64,000 nt of DNA from Metapseudomonas boanensis (GCF_018704125.1 NZ_JAGTIS010000003.1:124001-188000); one strand, 5' to 3'. Positions 16,855-26,209 are shown, counted from the first letter of the stretch. Numbers and translations: made by a program. Notes: generated by a model from the letters alone, not told the origin.

Positions 16855-17760
16855 TCACCCCCGATACTGCGCCACCACTTCATTCACCGCGCGCTGGATG
16901 TCATTGCGCACATATCCCAGTAGCGCAGTCTCGGCAGCATCCGGCTCGTAGCTGACGGTATTGCCGCGCCCGGTGTAGAGCGCCATATCCGGCAGCAGCG
17001 GGTGCTCCTGATCCAGCGACGGGACCTCGGCGTCGTTGCCGGCAGCACGCAGGAACGCCTGGAAGTACTCTGCATAGCTGAGGTTCTCGTCGCCCACCAG
17101 GTACGCCTTGCCCGACTCGCCATGCAGCAGTGCGCCGAGGATCGCCTGAGACAGCGAACGGGTAGAGATGAAGTTGCTGCCACCTGCCGGACCATAGAAC
17201 GGCAGCGGCGCGAACTTGCCCTCTGCGTAACGGGTATAGGCCTCGAACATCTCGACTTTCAAGCCCGGTACCGCGCCAACCACGAAGGGCGCATTGACGC
17301 TGCACACCTTGAAGTCCGAACCAGAAAGCGAGCGCACGCCCTGATCTGACAGGTGCCGCGAGCGGACGTACGGAATGCTGTCGATCAGCTCCGGCGCCAC
17401 CTGGGGGTAGAAGCTGCCTACCAGCACTGCTTGCTTGATGCCTGCGCTGCGGGCCAGTTCGAACAAACGCGGGATGGCTTCGACGTTGGCGCGCTGCCAG
17501 TGGGCATCAAGATCTCCCCCTTGCGGGGCATGGCGGATATCGCTGCCAGCAGCGAATACCAGGGCGTCGTAACCCGCCAGGTCGTCGCGGCTGAAGGTGC
17601 CGGCGACATAGTCGCCCTGCAGTTGCTTGAGCTCGGCCAAGGCGCTGCCGCCAGCAGCCGGTTTGCGTCCGGCAATGGTGACGTCGTGCCCATGGTCTTT
17701 GAGGTAAAGCGCGGCATGGCCGCCGATCAGGCCGGTTCCGCCAATCACAAGAATCTTCAT
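16855..17760 (-). CDS. NAD(P)-dependent epimerase/dehydratase-like protein (atypical extended SDR)
   Basis: 301 residues from the ATG at 17760 (AGGAG site 11 bases away). The N-terminal MKILVIGGTGLIGGHAALYL is a classical Rossmann start (GGTGLIGG). After the second strand AGRKP suggests NADP. The usual Tyr-x3-Lys is not obvious (the region reads SFYPQV, then VRSRHLSDQ), so it may be an atypical SDR acting as a reductase or binding protein. It is the last gene of the operon headed by the KstD-like gene, 77 bases after an SDR. The substrate is unknown. Confidence 0.8.
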   Translation of the reverse strand: MKILVIGGTGLIGGHAALYLKDHGHDVTIAGRKPAAGGSALAELKQLQGDYVAGTFSRDDLAGYDALVFAAGSDIRHAPQGGDLDAHWQRANVEAIPRLFELARSAGIKQAVLVGSFYPQVAPELIDSIPYVRSRHLSDQGVRSLSGSDFKVCSVNAPFVVGAVPGLKVEMFEAYTRYAEGKFAPLPFYGPAGGSNFISTRSLSQAILGALLHGESGKAYLVGDENLSYAEYFQAFLRAAGNDAEVPSLDQEHPLLPDMALYTGRGNTVSYEPDAAETALLGYVRNDIQRAVNEVVAQYRG

Positions 17761-17837
17761 CGCGTAGTCACTCCTGCTGGGGCCTGGGTTCAGGCCCCTG
17801 GGTTGAGGCACCGGGGCATGGCCCGGTAACGGATCGA

Positions 17838-18716
17838 TCAGATAACGCGCGCGGGATGCTGCGGATGCGGTGCTCCGAGCATCTCGCGGTAGGACGGCGG
17901 CTGGCGGCCCTCGGCTTCGGTGATGCCATAGCCCTGTGCCACTTCGGCGGTGATCAGGGTCTGGCCGGACAGTGCCTGTAGGTTCGGGTCGTTGAGCAGC
18001 GCATGGATGACCCGGCCATTGAACTCGGGAGTCTCCGCCATGGCCATGAAGGCTTCGTACTGGTCGGCCCGCTCCGCGCCGGCAATTGCCGTGCGCTCGG
18101 TGCGCTGCGGGCCTAGCCAGAGAGAGAGAGCAGCCACGCCGGTACCTTCCAGGTCGACGGCCATGTCCGCTGCGAACTTGTCACAACCGGACTTCTGCGC
18201 GCCGTACGCCGGACCGTGCATGTAGCACCCGGCACCGAAGGAAGACACAAAACTGATCAGCCCGTGGCCATTTCGCACCAGCAAAGGCGCTGCGTAGTAG
18301 CTGGCGACATAGGCCGAACGCAAGCCGACGTCGAGGATGTCCACCAGCTCCAACGGCTTCTCCCAGAAGGGGCCCGGGTCGATCAGGTTCTCGTGGAGAA
18401 AGGCAGCATTGTTCACCAGGAGATCAAGGCGACCCTGCTCGCGCTCGACGCGCTCGAAGAGCTCACGAACCTGCTCGTCATCGCGGTGGTCACAGGGCAC
18501 GGCAATGCCCTTGCCGCCAGCACGGGTTACGGCTTCTGCGGTTTCTGCCAGGCTGCCGGGCAAAGGTTGGCCGCGCAGTTGGCTAGAGCTCTGGGTGGCA
18601 GAGCGGCCACTCAGGTAGACGGTCATGCCCGCCGCGCCAAGGGCGATGGCAATACCCTTGCCGACGCCACGGCTTGCGCCGGTGACCACAGCGACTTTGG
18701 TGTTATTCGCGTTCAT
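17838..18716 (-). CDS. SDR family oxidoreductase (DHRS1-like)
   Basis: 292 residues, with a longer loop after the second strand than classical SDRs. TGASRGVG at 12-19, Arg38 (NADP-like), NNAAF and the catalytic YGAQK motif are present, the catalytic Ser lying in FVSSFG. The length and the TRAGGKGIAVPCDHRDDEQV segment match the DHRS1 group, which in animals acts on steroids and carbonyl compounds. AAGGAATCCCAG precedes the ATG at 18716. It is the third gene in the KstD-like operon, 37 bases after the preceding SDR. Confidence 0.85.
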   Translation of the reverse strand: MNANNTKVAVVTGASRGVGKGIAIALGAAGMTVYLSGRSATQSSSQLRGQPLPGSLAETAEAVTRAGGKGIAVPCDHRDDEQVRELFERVEREQGRLDLLVNNAAFLHENLIDPGPFWEKPLELVDILDVGLRSAYVASYYAAPLLVRNGHGLISFVSSFGAGCYMHGPAYGAQKSGCDKFAADMAVDLEGTGVAALSLWLGPQRTERTAIAGAERADQYEAFMAMAETPEFNGRVIHALLNDPNLQALSGQTLITAEVAQGYGITEAEGRQPPSYREMLGAPHPQHPARVI

Positions 18717-18753
18717 CTGGGATTCCTTGTTGCGTTCAACGATGGCTGGAGGC

Positions 18754-19590
18754 CTAGAAGTTGAAGCCGTTGCCCGTGATCACCGGGACGTTGGTCCAGG
18801 TGCCTTTGGGGTCGCGGTACCAGCCGGCCGCGGCCAAAGCGCCGCCATCCACATGCAGGGTTGTGCCGGTGACCCAGCCCGACAGCGGGCTGGCGAGGAA
18901 CAGCGCGGCACCGGCCATGTCTTCCGGCTGGCCGAAGCGTCCCAGCGGAATCCAGTTCGGCATCTGCGTCTGATGTTCTGGGGCGATCATCAGCGACATG
19001 GGCAGTTGCGGGGTTTCGGTGGACTCGGGGGCGATCTGGTTAACGCGAATGCCTACCGGCCCCAGCTCCAGCGCCAGGCTCTTGGTGAAACCGCCGATGG
19101 CAGCCTTGAAAGCCGCGTAGACGCTGCAGTTCGGAATGCCGCGAAAGGCCTCAATGGACGACAGGCTGATGATGCTGCCTCCCGGCCCCTGGCGACGCAG
19201 CAACGGCAGCATGGCGCGGGTCACACGGAAAACATGCTGCAGGTTGACCGCGTAGAGCCGATCCATGTCGTCGTCGCTGTAGGCATCGAAAGGCTTGGCG
19301 ATCATCAGCGAATCGCCGACGTTGTTGATCAGCACATCGAGCCCACCGAAGCGTTCCTCCACCTGTTCGGCGAGAGCCACCACCTGGCCCTTCTGGGTGA
19401 CGTCCACTTCCACCACCAGGGATTCGTTGCCGCAGGTGGCCAGCCAGTCGCGGACTGCCGCGGCCCTTTCGGCATCGACCTCGGCCACGGCCAGCCGAGC
19501 CCCAGCACGGGCGAAGGCCTCGACCATGGCCCGCCCAATGCCCACGCCACCGCCGGTGACCAGGACTGTCTTGCCCGCAAAATCGATCAT
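18754..19590 (-). CDS. SDR family oxidoreductase
   Basis: 278 residues from the ATG at 19590, preceded by GAGGATGACGAA; an in-frame ATG at 19626 lies in the REP element and has no site. TGGGVGIG at 12-19, Glu37 (NAD-like), NNVG at 89-92, Ser144/145, Tyr158 and Lys162 (YAAFK) form a complete SDR active site. The C-terminal tail beyond the usual VDGG is about 25 residues longer than in classical members. Second gene of the operon, downstream of the KstD-like flavoprotein, with a REP element in the gap. Confidence 0.85.
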   Translation of the reverse strand: MIDFAGKTVLVTGGGVGIGRAMVEAFARAGARLAVAEVDAERAAAVRDWLATCGNESLVVEVDVTQKGQVVALAEQVEERFGGLDVLINNVGDSLMIAKPFDAYSDDDMDRLYAVNLQHVFRVTRAMLPLLRRQGPGGSIISLSSIEAFRGIPNCSVYAAFKAAIGGFTKSLALELGPVGIRVNQIAPESTETPQLPMSLMIAPEHQTQMPNWIPLGRFGQPEDMAGAALFLASPLSGWVTGTTLHVDGGALAAAGWYRDPKGTWTNVPVITGNGFNF

Positions 19591-19610
19591 TTCGTCATCC
19601 TCTTGTTCTT

Positions 19611-19650
19611 GTGGGAGCGAATTCATTCGCGAAGGGCCGCAACGCGGCCC
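19611..19650. repeat. REP-type palindromic repeat within an operon
   Basis: GCGAAT-TC-ATTCGC at 19617-19630 and GGGCCGC-AAC-GCGGCCC at 19634-19650. It lies between the KstD-like gene and the next SDR of the same operon, where it could stabilise or attenuate the transcript. Confidence 0.8.
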
Positions 19651-19658
19651 CCCGAGTT

Positions 19659-21416
19659 TCAGAGCGACAGGCCGTTGGCCTGCTTGGCGATTGAATTCAC
19701 CCCTACGCCCTCGGTACCGGCAGCGTGGATGTGCTCAGCCGCACGGAAGCCGAAGACCATGGCCGGACCGATGGTCGAGCCGGCGCCCGGATAGGTACGC
19801 CCCATCATCGAAGCTGCGGTGTTGCCGATGGCGTAGAGTCCGGCGATGGGGGTGTTGTCGTCACGCAGGACGCGGGCATGCACGTCGGTAAGCAGGCCGC
19901 CCTTGGTGCCGATGTCCCCGGCGTCGATCTTCACGGCGTAGAAAGGCGCTTTCACCAGCGGTGCCAGGCAGGGGTTGGGCTGCACGGTCGGGTCGCCGTA
20001 GTAGCGGTCGAACAGCGAATCGCCCTTCTTGAAATCCTGGTCCTTGCCCGCCTCGGCCATGGAGTTGAAGCGGTCGAGGGTACGCAGCAGTCCGGAAGCA
20101 TCGATGCCAATCTTCGAAGCCAGTTCACCGAGGCTGTCAGCCTTGTGGAAATAGCTGTGCAGATGTTTGGGCAAGCGGCTGTCGGGCATGGCGTAGCCGG
20201 GCAGCAAAGCACCGCAGGGGTACTTGCGGCGGAAGTCGGCATCGAATATCAACCAGCACGGCACGCTGGTGGCGCCCTCGCGGTTGTTCTCGTACATGGC
20301 GTAGACGATGTCGGTGTAAGGTGCCGCTTCGTTGACGAAACGCTGACCCGCCGAGTTCACCATGATGCAGCCGGGCAGCGCGCGCTCGACGAACAACGGG
20401 CGTTGCTTCTCTTCACCCTCGACATGGGTGGTTGGCGCCCACCAACTGTGGTCCATCAGTGCCGTGGTGGCACCTAGGGCCTGGCCGGCGCGGATGGCAT
20501 CACCGGTGTTGTAGGGCGGCGTCGCACTCCAGTCGCTGCGCGAGGGTTGCGGATGGTACTGCGCACGCATGACCTGGTTACGCTCGAAGCCTCCAGCGCC
20601 CAGTACCACGCCACGCCGGGTCTGGACACGCAAGATACAGCCATCGTGCACCAGTTCGGCGCCGACGACGCGGCCGTTTTCCTCGATCAGTCGCTCCAGT
20701 CGACAATTCAGCGTGAGCGGCACCTGGCGGTCGGTCAACGAGCAGCGTAGTGCGGCGATGAGGGCATTACCCAAGGTGAGAAAACGATCGCGCCGGGAGT
20801 GCAGACGCCAGCCAAGGTCGCGCCAGTAGCGCCAGATCACCTTGAGGGTCAGGCCAACCCAGCCGGGGCCACGGCAGAGCAGGACCCGCGCCTCCTTCAT
20901 GGTCATTGTCATGCGGCCCATCATCAGCGTGGCGGGTGACGGCTCGCGCAGGCGCTGGAAGTCCTCGCCCAACTCTCGGGCATCGAACGGCAAAGGGTCC
21001 ATGGAGCGGTAGCCGGGTTTGCCGCCGTCCACTTCCGGGTAGTAGTCGGAATAGGCCTCCTGTGCCTCGAAGCGTACGCGGGAGTGCTGTTCGAGATACT
21101 CGATCGCCCGGTGGCCATGCTCGACATAGGCTTCGATACGGCCGTCGTCGATCTCGCCATGGGTAACGGCGCGGATGTAGCGGATGGCCTCCTCGGCCGA
21201 ATCCTGGCCGCCCACTGCGGCAATGCGGTGGTTGCAGGGAACCCATATTCCGCCACCGGAAATCGCGGAGGTACCACCGAAACGGTCGCTCTTCTCCACC
21301 ACCAGCGTCTGCAATCCGAGGTCGTGGGCTCGCAGCGCCGCGGTCATCGCACCGGCTCCTGAACCCACCACCAGTACGTCACAGCTTTGATCCCATTTCG
21401 GGCTATTCGCGCTCAT
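19659..21416 (-). CDS. kstD: FAD-dependent 3-ketosteroid dehydrogenase-like protein (KstD family)
   Basis: 585 residues; GGGAGCAGCCCG precedes the ATG at 21416. The N-terminal FAD fold starts with VVGSGAGAMTAA (about 16-27) and continues with VVEKSDRFGGTSAISGGG. The C-terminal motif AIGNTAASMMGRTYPGAGS then TIGPAMVFG is the family signature that carries the Tyr and Gly of the KstD active site. KstD enzymes introduce a 1,2 double bond in ring A of 3-ketosteroids; related enzymes act at the 4(5) bond, and fumarate reductase-like relatives reduce enones, so the precise reaction is uncertain. It heads a four-gene operon with its own LuxR-type box and is divergent from the DUF1302 gene. Confidence 0.8.
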   Translation of the reverse strand: MSANSPKWDQSCDVLVVGSGAGAMTAALRAHDLGLQTLVVEKSDRFGGTSAISGGGIWVPCNHRIAAVGGQDSAEEAIRYIRAVTHGEIDDGRIEAYVEHGHRAIEYLEQHSRVRFEAQEAYSDYYPEVDGGKPGYRSMDPLPFDARELGEDFQRLREPSPATLMMGRMTMTMKEARVLLCRGPGWVGLTLKVIWRYWRDLGWRLHSRRDRFLTLGNALIAALRCSLTDRQVPLTLNCRLERLIEENGRVVGAELVHDGCILRVQTRRGVVLGAGGFERNQVMRAQYHPQPSRSDWSATPPYNTGDAIRAGQALGATTALMDHSWWAPTTHVEGEEKQRPLFVERALPGCIMVNSAGQRFVNEAAPYTDIVYAMYENNREGATSVPCWLIFDADFRRKYPCGALLPGYAMPDSRLPKHLHSYFHKADSLGELASKIGIDASGLLRTLDRFNSMAEAGKDQDFKKGDSLFDRYYGDPTVQPNPCLAPLVKAPFYAVKIDAGDIGTKGGLLTDVHARVLRDDNTPIAGLYAIGNTAASMMGRTYPGAGSTIGPAMVFGFRAAEHIHAAGTEGVGVNSIAKQANGLSL

Positions 21417-21486
21417 CGGGCTGCTCCCTTGTTGTTGTTCGTGGTGCGCAATCAGCCCGGATTCTCAGTGCGCCCCCGACACGCAA

Positions 21487-21504
21487 CATCGTCCGATGGG
21501 ACTA
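21487..21504 (-). promoter_or_regulatory. Cluster regulatory box 3 (drives the KstD-like operon)
   Basis: On the minus strand TAGTCC-CATC-GGACGATG, with GAGAAT starting 20 nt further toward the KstD-like gene. Perfect match to the consensus. Confidence 0.72.
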
Positions 21505-21559
21505 CGCGAGACGGGACAAACCGACCGTTCAGCCCGATCGGAGAGCAAGTGCTGGCGGG

Positions 21560-21577
21560 TAGTCTTTTTGGACGATG
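21560..21577 (+). promoter_or_regulatory. Cluster regulatory box 4 (drives the DUF1302 operon)
   Basis: TAGTCT-TTTT-GGACGATG, one mismatch, with CATAGT starting 20 nt further toward the DUF1302 gene at 21673. Confidence 0.7.
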
Positions 21578-21672
21578 TTGTGCCTCGGCAGCGACCACAT
21601 AGTCACTCCGCCACACTCAACTCCAATTTGGGCCTGGCGAACCGAGCTGTGCCCAGCCGTGCCGAGAGCAAC

Positions 21673-23313
21673 ATGATGACAACAACAACAAGAAGCCAAA
21701 CCCGTAATCCCTTGCAGTTTGCGATTCGCGTTGCCCTGCTTGGCCTGGCCACTGGCTGCGCCGGCCACAGCCAGGCAATGTCGTTCCAGCCCAACGAAGA
21801 CCTCAAGGTCGACTGGAACACTACCCTGACCTACGGCCTCGCCTGGCGTACCGAATCTCGCGATCACGCGCTGTCCAACGGTTTCCCGAACCCGGTCATC
21901 GCCAACATCGACGACGGTAACAACGCCTTCGACAAGGGCAGCCTGATCACCAACCGGGCCAGCTTCCTGACCGAAATGAACCTGAACTGGCAACAGGACT
22001 TCGGCCTGTTCATGCGTGCCAGTGGTTTCTACGACGACGTCTACAACCGCAGCAACGACAACGGCACCGGCACATCCAACTGCTTCGCCGGCGGTCGTTG
22101 CTCACAGCCAAACCACTTCCCCCACGGCACCATCGACCAGCACGGCAAGGATCTGCGACTGCTCGACTCCTATGTCTATGGCGCCTGGGACCTGGGAGGT
22201 CACAACCTGAACCTGCGCGTGGGCGATCAGGTGGTGAGCTGGGGCGAGAGCCTGTTCATCGGCAACGGTATTTCCGGCGGCCAGAGCCCGGTAGATGCCA
22301 CCAAGGCAAACACGCCAGGCGTGGAGCTGAAGGAGCTGTTCCTGCCGGTAGGCCAGGTGTATGGCCAGATCGACCTGACCGACAGCCTGAGCTTCCAGGC
22401 TTATTACCAGTATGAATGGGAGAAGACCGAGATCGACGGAGTCGGCAGCTTCTTCTCCGTCACCGACCAGATGGATGAAGGCGGCTTCACCGATGCCTTC
22501 GGTATCACTCGCCGGCTGTCGGACGACGAGCCAAGCGACAGCGGCCAATACGGCGTAGCCCTGAACTACGTGGCCGAGTCGCTGAACAACACCGAGTTCG
22601 GCCTCTACTACCTGCGTTTCCACGACAAGGCGCCGCAGATGGACTTCCTCAGCGGCTGGAACACTGCCAACTACCAGGTCCGCTACTTCGACGACATCGA
22701 CCTCTACGGCGCCAGTTTCTCCACCGTACTCGGCGACACTAACGTCAGCGGTGAAATCAGTTACCGCGACGGCCAGCCAGTACTCGCTGATACCGGTCTG
22801 GTACCACATCCGGTGCGTGCCGAAACCATGCAGGCGCAAGTGTCCTTCGTCCACGCCTTCGGCACCCTGCCGATCGCCGACAACACCACGCTGATCGGTG
22901 AGGTGGGTTACAACGAGGTCCTCGACAACGACCGCGCGCCGAGCTTCACCGCCTTCGTTCCGGATGGGGCCGGCGGCTTCTTTCCGATGACCACGGCGAA
23001 CACCGACGAGCTCTACTTCGACAAGAGCTCCTGGGGCTACACCCTCAACCTCCAGCTCGAATACCTGAACATCTTCAACGGCTGGGACCTCACTGTTCCG
23101 CTGATTTTCAGCCAGAACCTGGGTGGCGACTCTTCCCTGCCGGGCACCTTCGGCATGGGTGAAGGCGACCATCGCTTAGGGCTCGGCACCACCTGGCGTT
23201 ACCTCAACAACCTGACTCTGGAGGCCCGCTACAACGCATTCCTCGGCGATGCCGGAGATACCCCATTCGCTGACCGCGACAACGTCGGCATCAACGTCAA
23301 GTACAGCTTCTGA
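21673..23313 (+). CDS. DUF1302 family outer-membrane protein
   Basis: 546 residues from the ATG at 21673 (a second ATG follows immediately). The signal peptide ends around GHSQAMSF. The mature chain is rich in aromatic and Gly residues in alternating strands and ends in a terminal Phe (NVKYSF), as in outer-membrane barrels; the typical DUF1302 segment LRVGDQVVSWGESLFIGNGI is present. DUF1302 genes are regularly paired with DUF1329 genes in clusters for steroids and other hydrophobic compounds, where they are thought to aid uptake. Here the DUF1329 gene follows by 23 bases. Confidence 0.85.
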   Translation: MMTTTTRSQTRNPLQFAIRVALLGLATGCAGHSQAMSFQPNEDLKVDWNTTLTYGLAWRTESRDHALSNGFPNPVIANIDDGNNAFDKGSLITNRASFLTEMNLNWQQDFGLFMRASGFYDDVYNRSNDNGTGTSNCFAGGRCSQPNHFPHGTIDQHGKDLRLLDSYVYGAWDLGGHNLNLRVGDQVVSWGESLFIGNGISGGQSPVDATKANTPGVELKELFLPVGQVYGQIDLTDSLSFQAYYQYEWEKTEIDGVGSFFSVTDQMDEGGFTDAFGITRRLSDDEPSDSGQYGVALNYVAESLNNTEFGLYYLRFHDKAPQMDFLSGWNTANYQVRYFDDIDLYGASFSTVLGDTNVSGEISYRDGQPVLADTGLVPHPVRAETMQAQVSFVHAFGTLPIADNTTLIGEVGYNEVLDNDRAPSFTAFVPDGAGGFFPMTTANTDELYFDKSSWGYTLNLQLEYLNIFNGWDLTVPLIFSQNLGGDSSLPGTFGMGEGDHRLGLGTTWRYLNNLTLEARYNAFLGDAGDTPFADRDNVGINVKYSF

Positions 23314-23336
23314 TCCACTGCCGCAGGAGAATCAAG

Positions 23337-24713
23337 ATGCACATGAACAACAAGACCCCACTCCTCGCCGGCGTTCTCGCCGCAGCCATCGTCAGTGCCC
23401 CGGTCATGGCGAAGGTCAGCCCGGAAGAGGCCAAACGCCTGGGTAACGACCTCACCCCCATGGGGGCGGAAAAGGCCGGCAACGCCGACGGCAGTATCCC
23501 TGCGTGGAGCGGCAAATGGCTCGGCGCGCCGCCCCACCTGAACTACGGTGGCAGCGGCAGCCAATACCCCGATCCTTATGCCGATGAAAAGCCGCTATTC
23601 GTCATCACTGCGCAGAACATGGCGCAGTATGCCGATAAGCTTTCGGACGGCCAAAAGGCCCTGTTCCAGCGCTACAAAGACAGCTTCAAGATCCCGGTAT
23701 ATCCGAGCCATCGTGACTTCCGTTACTCCGACCGGGTCCAGCAGCGCACCCTCGCCAACGCCCTGAGCGCCGAGCTGGTCAGCGGCGGCAACGGTGTGGT
23801 CAACGCCATCGGCGCCTCGCCCTTCCCGATTCCGAAGGACGGCTATGAGCTGATGTGGAACCTCAACCTGCCGTCCCGCGCCTGGAAGGAAGACGCCATC
23901 TACACCATGGCGCTGACCCTGGCCAACGGCAGCCGCTCGCTGGAGTCCATGGACTACAAGATCCTCTCCGTGTGGGACTCCCCCAAGGAAACGGTGGAAA
24001 GTTTCGGCGGCCAGCAGGCCTTCGCACTGGTCCAGACCCTGGAGCCGACCCGCAAGAAAGGCGAGATCATCCTGGCCCACACCTTTACCGACCCGCTCAG
24101 CTCGCCATCCCAGGCCTGGCAGTACCTCCCGGGCAACCGCCGGGTGCGTCGTGCGCCGACCGTGGCCTATGACACGCCCTTCGGTGCCGGTGGCTTCCGC
24201 GTGATGGACGAGGACCGCCTGTTCAACGGTGCTCCGGACCGCTACGAGTGGAAACTGTTGGGCAAGAAGGAGATGTACATCCCGTACAACAACTACAAGC
24301 TCGACGACCCCAACCTGAAACTCGACGACCTGCTGGCCACCAACGGCCACATCAACCCTGAGTTCATGCGTTATGAGCCCCACCGCGTCTGGGTGCTGGA
24401 AGCCACGCTCAAGCCCGGCAAGCGCCATATCTACGGCAAGCGCGTGCTCTTCATCGACGAGGACTCCTGGATCGCCGTACTGGCCGACAACTACGACGGC
24501 AAAGGCCAACTCTGGCGCAGCAACATGCAGACCACGGCCTACGCCTATGACATGGAAGGCTTCCAGGCACGCGTCGCGGTCTTCCACGACCTGATCGCCG
24601 GCTCCTACCTGACCGACCGCCTGCTCAATGGCAAGCCGCCGGCCAAGCTCAACAGCAGCGATTACGACGCCGACTACTTCACGGTTGCCAACCTCCGCAA
24701 GTTGGGTCGCTAA
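23337..24713 (+). CDS. DUF1329 family periplasmic protein
   Basis: 458 residues; ATG at 23337 after a GGAG site. A signal peptide ends near VMAKVS (about residue 25). The N-terminal KRLGNDLTPMGAEKAGNADG and SIPAWSGKW segments are the DUF1329 signature; the rest resembles the LolA/LolB-type open barrel used to carry lipids. It is partnered with the upstream DUF1302 gene, and the pair may move a hydrophobic substrate across the envelope. A strong terminator follows at 24726. Confidence 0.85.
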   Translation: MHMNNKTPLLAGVLAAAIVSAPVMAKVSPEEAKRLGNDLTPMGAEKAGNADGSIPAWSGKWLGAPPHLNYGGSGSQYPDPYADEKPLFVITAQNMAQYADKLSDGQKALFQRYKDSFKIPVYPSHRDFRYSDRVQQRTLANALSAELVSGGNGVVNAIGASPFPIPKDGYELMWNLNLPSRAWKEDAIYTMALTLANGSRSLESMDYKILSVWDSPKETVESFGGQQAFALVQTLEPTRKKGEIILAHTFTDPLSSPSQAWQYLPGNRRVRRAPTVAYDTPFGAGGFRVMDEDRLFNGAPDRYEWKLLGKKEMYIPYNNYKLDDPNLKLDDLLATNGHINPEFMRYEPHRVWVLEATLKPGKRHIYGKRVLFIDEDSWIAVLADNYDGKGQLWRSNMQTTAYAYDMEGFQARVAVFHDLIAGSYLTDRLLNGKPPAKLNSSDYDADYFTVANLRKLGR

Positions 24714-24725
24714 GCGCCCAACCTC

Positions 24726-24753
24726 AGCGAGGCCTTCGGGCCTCGCTTTGTTG
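24726..24753 (+). terminator. Rho-independent terminator after the DUF1329 gene
   Basis: Nine-bp perfect stem AGCGAGGCC with GGCCTCGCT around a TTCG tetraloop, followed by TTGTTGTG. Confidence 0.85.
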
Positions 24754-24825
24754 TGTCCCCAGAAAACCACCTTCGTTCAGCCAGCAGTCGACTTAGGTTC
24801 CCTTTTCTCCACAGAGGAAACGACG

Positions 24826-25818
24826 ATGATGCATACGCTGTTGAAATCCGCTATCGGTCTTGCCGCCCTGTCACTCTCGCTCCAGGCCAGCGCCTTGAAC
24901 ATCCTGCTCACCAATGACGACGGTTGCCGTGCGCCGGGAATCGATGCCGTCTACCAGGCTTTGGTCGCTGCCGGCCACCAAGTAACCCTGGTCGGCCCGC
25001 AGAACGACAGCAGCGGTATCGGCGCTGCCAGTGTGGTCAATCCGGGGCAGGCCCTGGCCGTGACCCAATTGGCCCAGGGCAAATACTGCGTTGGCGCCCC
25101 AACCGGCTATACCCCGCCAGCAGGCAAGAACTCGGCTATTGGCACGCCGGTGGATGCCGTGAACGTCGGCCTCGACCTGCTGCTGAAAGACAATCGTCCG
25201 GACCTGGTGGTGTCAGGCACCAACTTCGGCGACAACGTAGGCCCGCTGACACAGATGTCCGGCACCGTCAACGCGGCAGTCCGCGCAATGTTCAAGGGTG
25301 TGCCGGCGGTAGCCGTGTCCACCGGCATCGACCTGCATCTGATCAGCCAGGACCCGCAAGCTGGCTATCTGAAAACCCTCAACGCCATGGACGATACTGC
25401 GCGCTTCGCCGCCAAGGTCATCGAACGCGCCGCCGCCATCGGCGCCGAGGCACGCCGCGTCTGCGATACAAGTGGTGGCAAGGCCAAGGCCCAATGCGCG
25501 ACCAATGTGCTCGGACTGCCCGGCACCACCGGTCTGAACATCAACTACCCAGCATTGGAAGCGGGCCAGGTGACGGGCGTCGCCTTCGCGCCCATCGGTG
25601 ACTGGGGCAATGTTGCCTTCGCCCCACAGCAGGGCGCTGACGGCGTGATTCGAGTCAATCTCGTACCCCCGCCCACGCCCACCGATGAGCAGATGCAGGC
25701 CGACGCCTACCAGTTATCCCTGGGCAACGCAGTGATCACCGTAATCGACGGCAACATGACCGCCTCGCCGCTGCTGCAAGCCCAGGCCAAGCTGATCCTG
25801 GGCGACCTGACGCCCTGA
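24826..25818 (+). CDS. surE: Exported SurE-type 5'-nucleotidase/acid phosphatase
   Basis: 330 residues from the ATG at 24826 (GAGGAAACGACG upstream). A signal peptide (LLKSAIGLAALSLSLQASA) precedes the SurE start LNILLTNDDGCRAPGI, where the paired Asp (NDDG) bind the metal; SGTNFGDNVGPLTQMSGTV and a Ser/Asn phosphate loop follow. Ordinary SurE is cytoplasmic and about 250 residues; this one is exported and has extra insertions with two Cys (VCDTSG, AQCATN) that could form a disulphide. The substrate is unknown, perhaps a phosphorylated or nucleotide-like compound. No box precedes it directly; it may be read through from the DUF1302 promoter despite the terminator. Confidence 0.85.
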   Translation: MMHTLLKSAIGLAALSLSLQASALNILLTNDDGCRAPGIDAVYQALVAAGHQVTLVGPQNDSSGIGAASVVNPGQALAVTQLAQGKYCVGAPTGYTPPAGKNSAIGTPVDAVNVGLDLLLKDNRPDLVVSGTNFGDNVGPLTQMSGTVNAAVRAMFKGVPAVAVSTGIDLHLISQDPQAGYLKTLNAMDDTARFAAKVIERAAAIGAEARRVCDTSGGKAKAQCATNVLGLPGTTGLNINYPALEAGQVTGVAFAPIGDWGNVAFAPQQGADGVIRVNLVPPPTPTDEQMQADAYQLSLGNAVITVIDGNMTASPLLQAQAKLILGDLTP

Positions 25819-25829
25819 TTCGCGCTCAA

Positions 25830-25869
25830 TGAAAAGCCCCCGCTGCCGTGAGGTAGCGGGGGCTTTTTC
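25830..25869 (+). terminator. Rho-independent terminator after surE
   Basis: AAAAGCCCCCGCT pairs with AGCGGGGGCTTTTT across a GCCGTGAGGT loop, with A and T tracts that make it active in both directions. A near-identical copy lies at 26220-26262. Confidence 0.9.
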
Positions 25870-25930
25870 ATGGTTCATCGCGGAATCTGGGGGAGATGCG
25901 AGTTGACAGCCGGATAGCCGGTACTCTCTC

Positions 25931-25994
25931 TGTAGGAGGCTGCTTGCTGGCGAACATGCGCCATTCGCCATTCGCCAGCAAGCTGGCTCCTACA
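25931..25994. repeat. Long REP-type inverted repeat
   Basis: TGTAGGAG at 25931-25938 pairs with CTCCTACA at 25987-25994, and TTGCTGGCGAA at 25944-25954 (after one mismatch) with TTCGCCAGCAA at 25971-25981. The stem is about 25 bp long with minor mismatches. It is of the common Pseudomonas GTAGGAGC class and separates the two surE 3' ends. Confidence 0.75.
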
Positions 25995-26058
25995 AGGTTT
26001 CGCGCGCCTTCGATGTGTCACTCCGCCCAACAAGTCCGCCAAGGAGGTGTTGCTGGCT

Positions 26059-26209
26059 GACACCCGCCCCTACCGCCGTGCAGATGCTGGCCGACGCCTA
26101 TCAGCTGTCATTGGGCAACGCAGTGATTACCGTGATCGACGGCAACATGACCGCCTCGCCGCTGCTGCAAGCCCAGGCCAAGCTGATCCTGGGCAACCTG
26201 ACGCCCTGA
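26059..26209 (+). pseudogene. Second, truncated copy of the surE 3' end
   Basis: About 50 codons repeat the C-terminus of the exported SurE (ADAYQLSLGNAVITVIDGN and on to the stop), with no 5' part. The first third differs mainly at silent positions (TAT for TAC, CAGCTG for CAGTTA), whereas the last 70 bases and the following terminator are almost identical to the upstream copy. This looks like the remains of a full second surE paralogue whose end has been homogenised by recombination. No start or ribosome site of its own is apparent. Confidence 0.8.
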
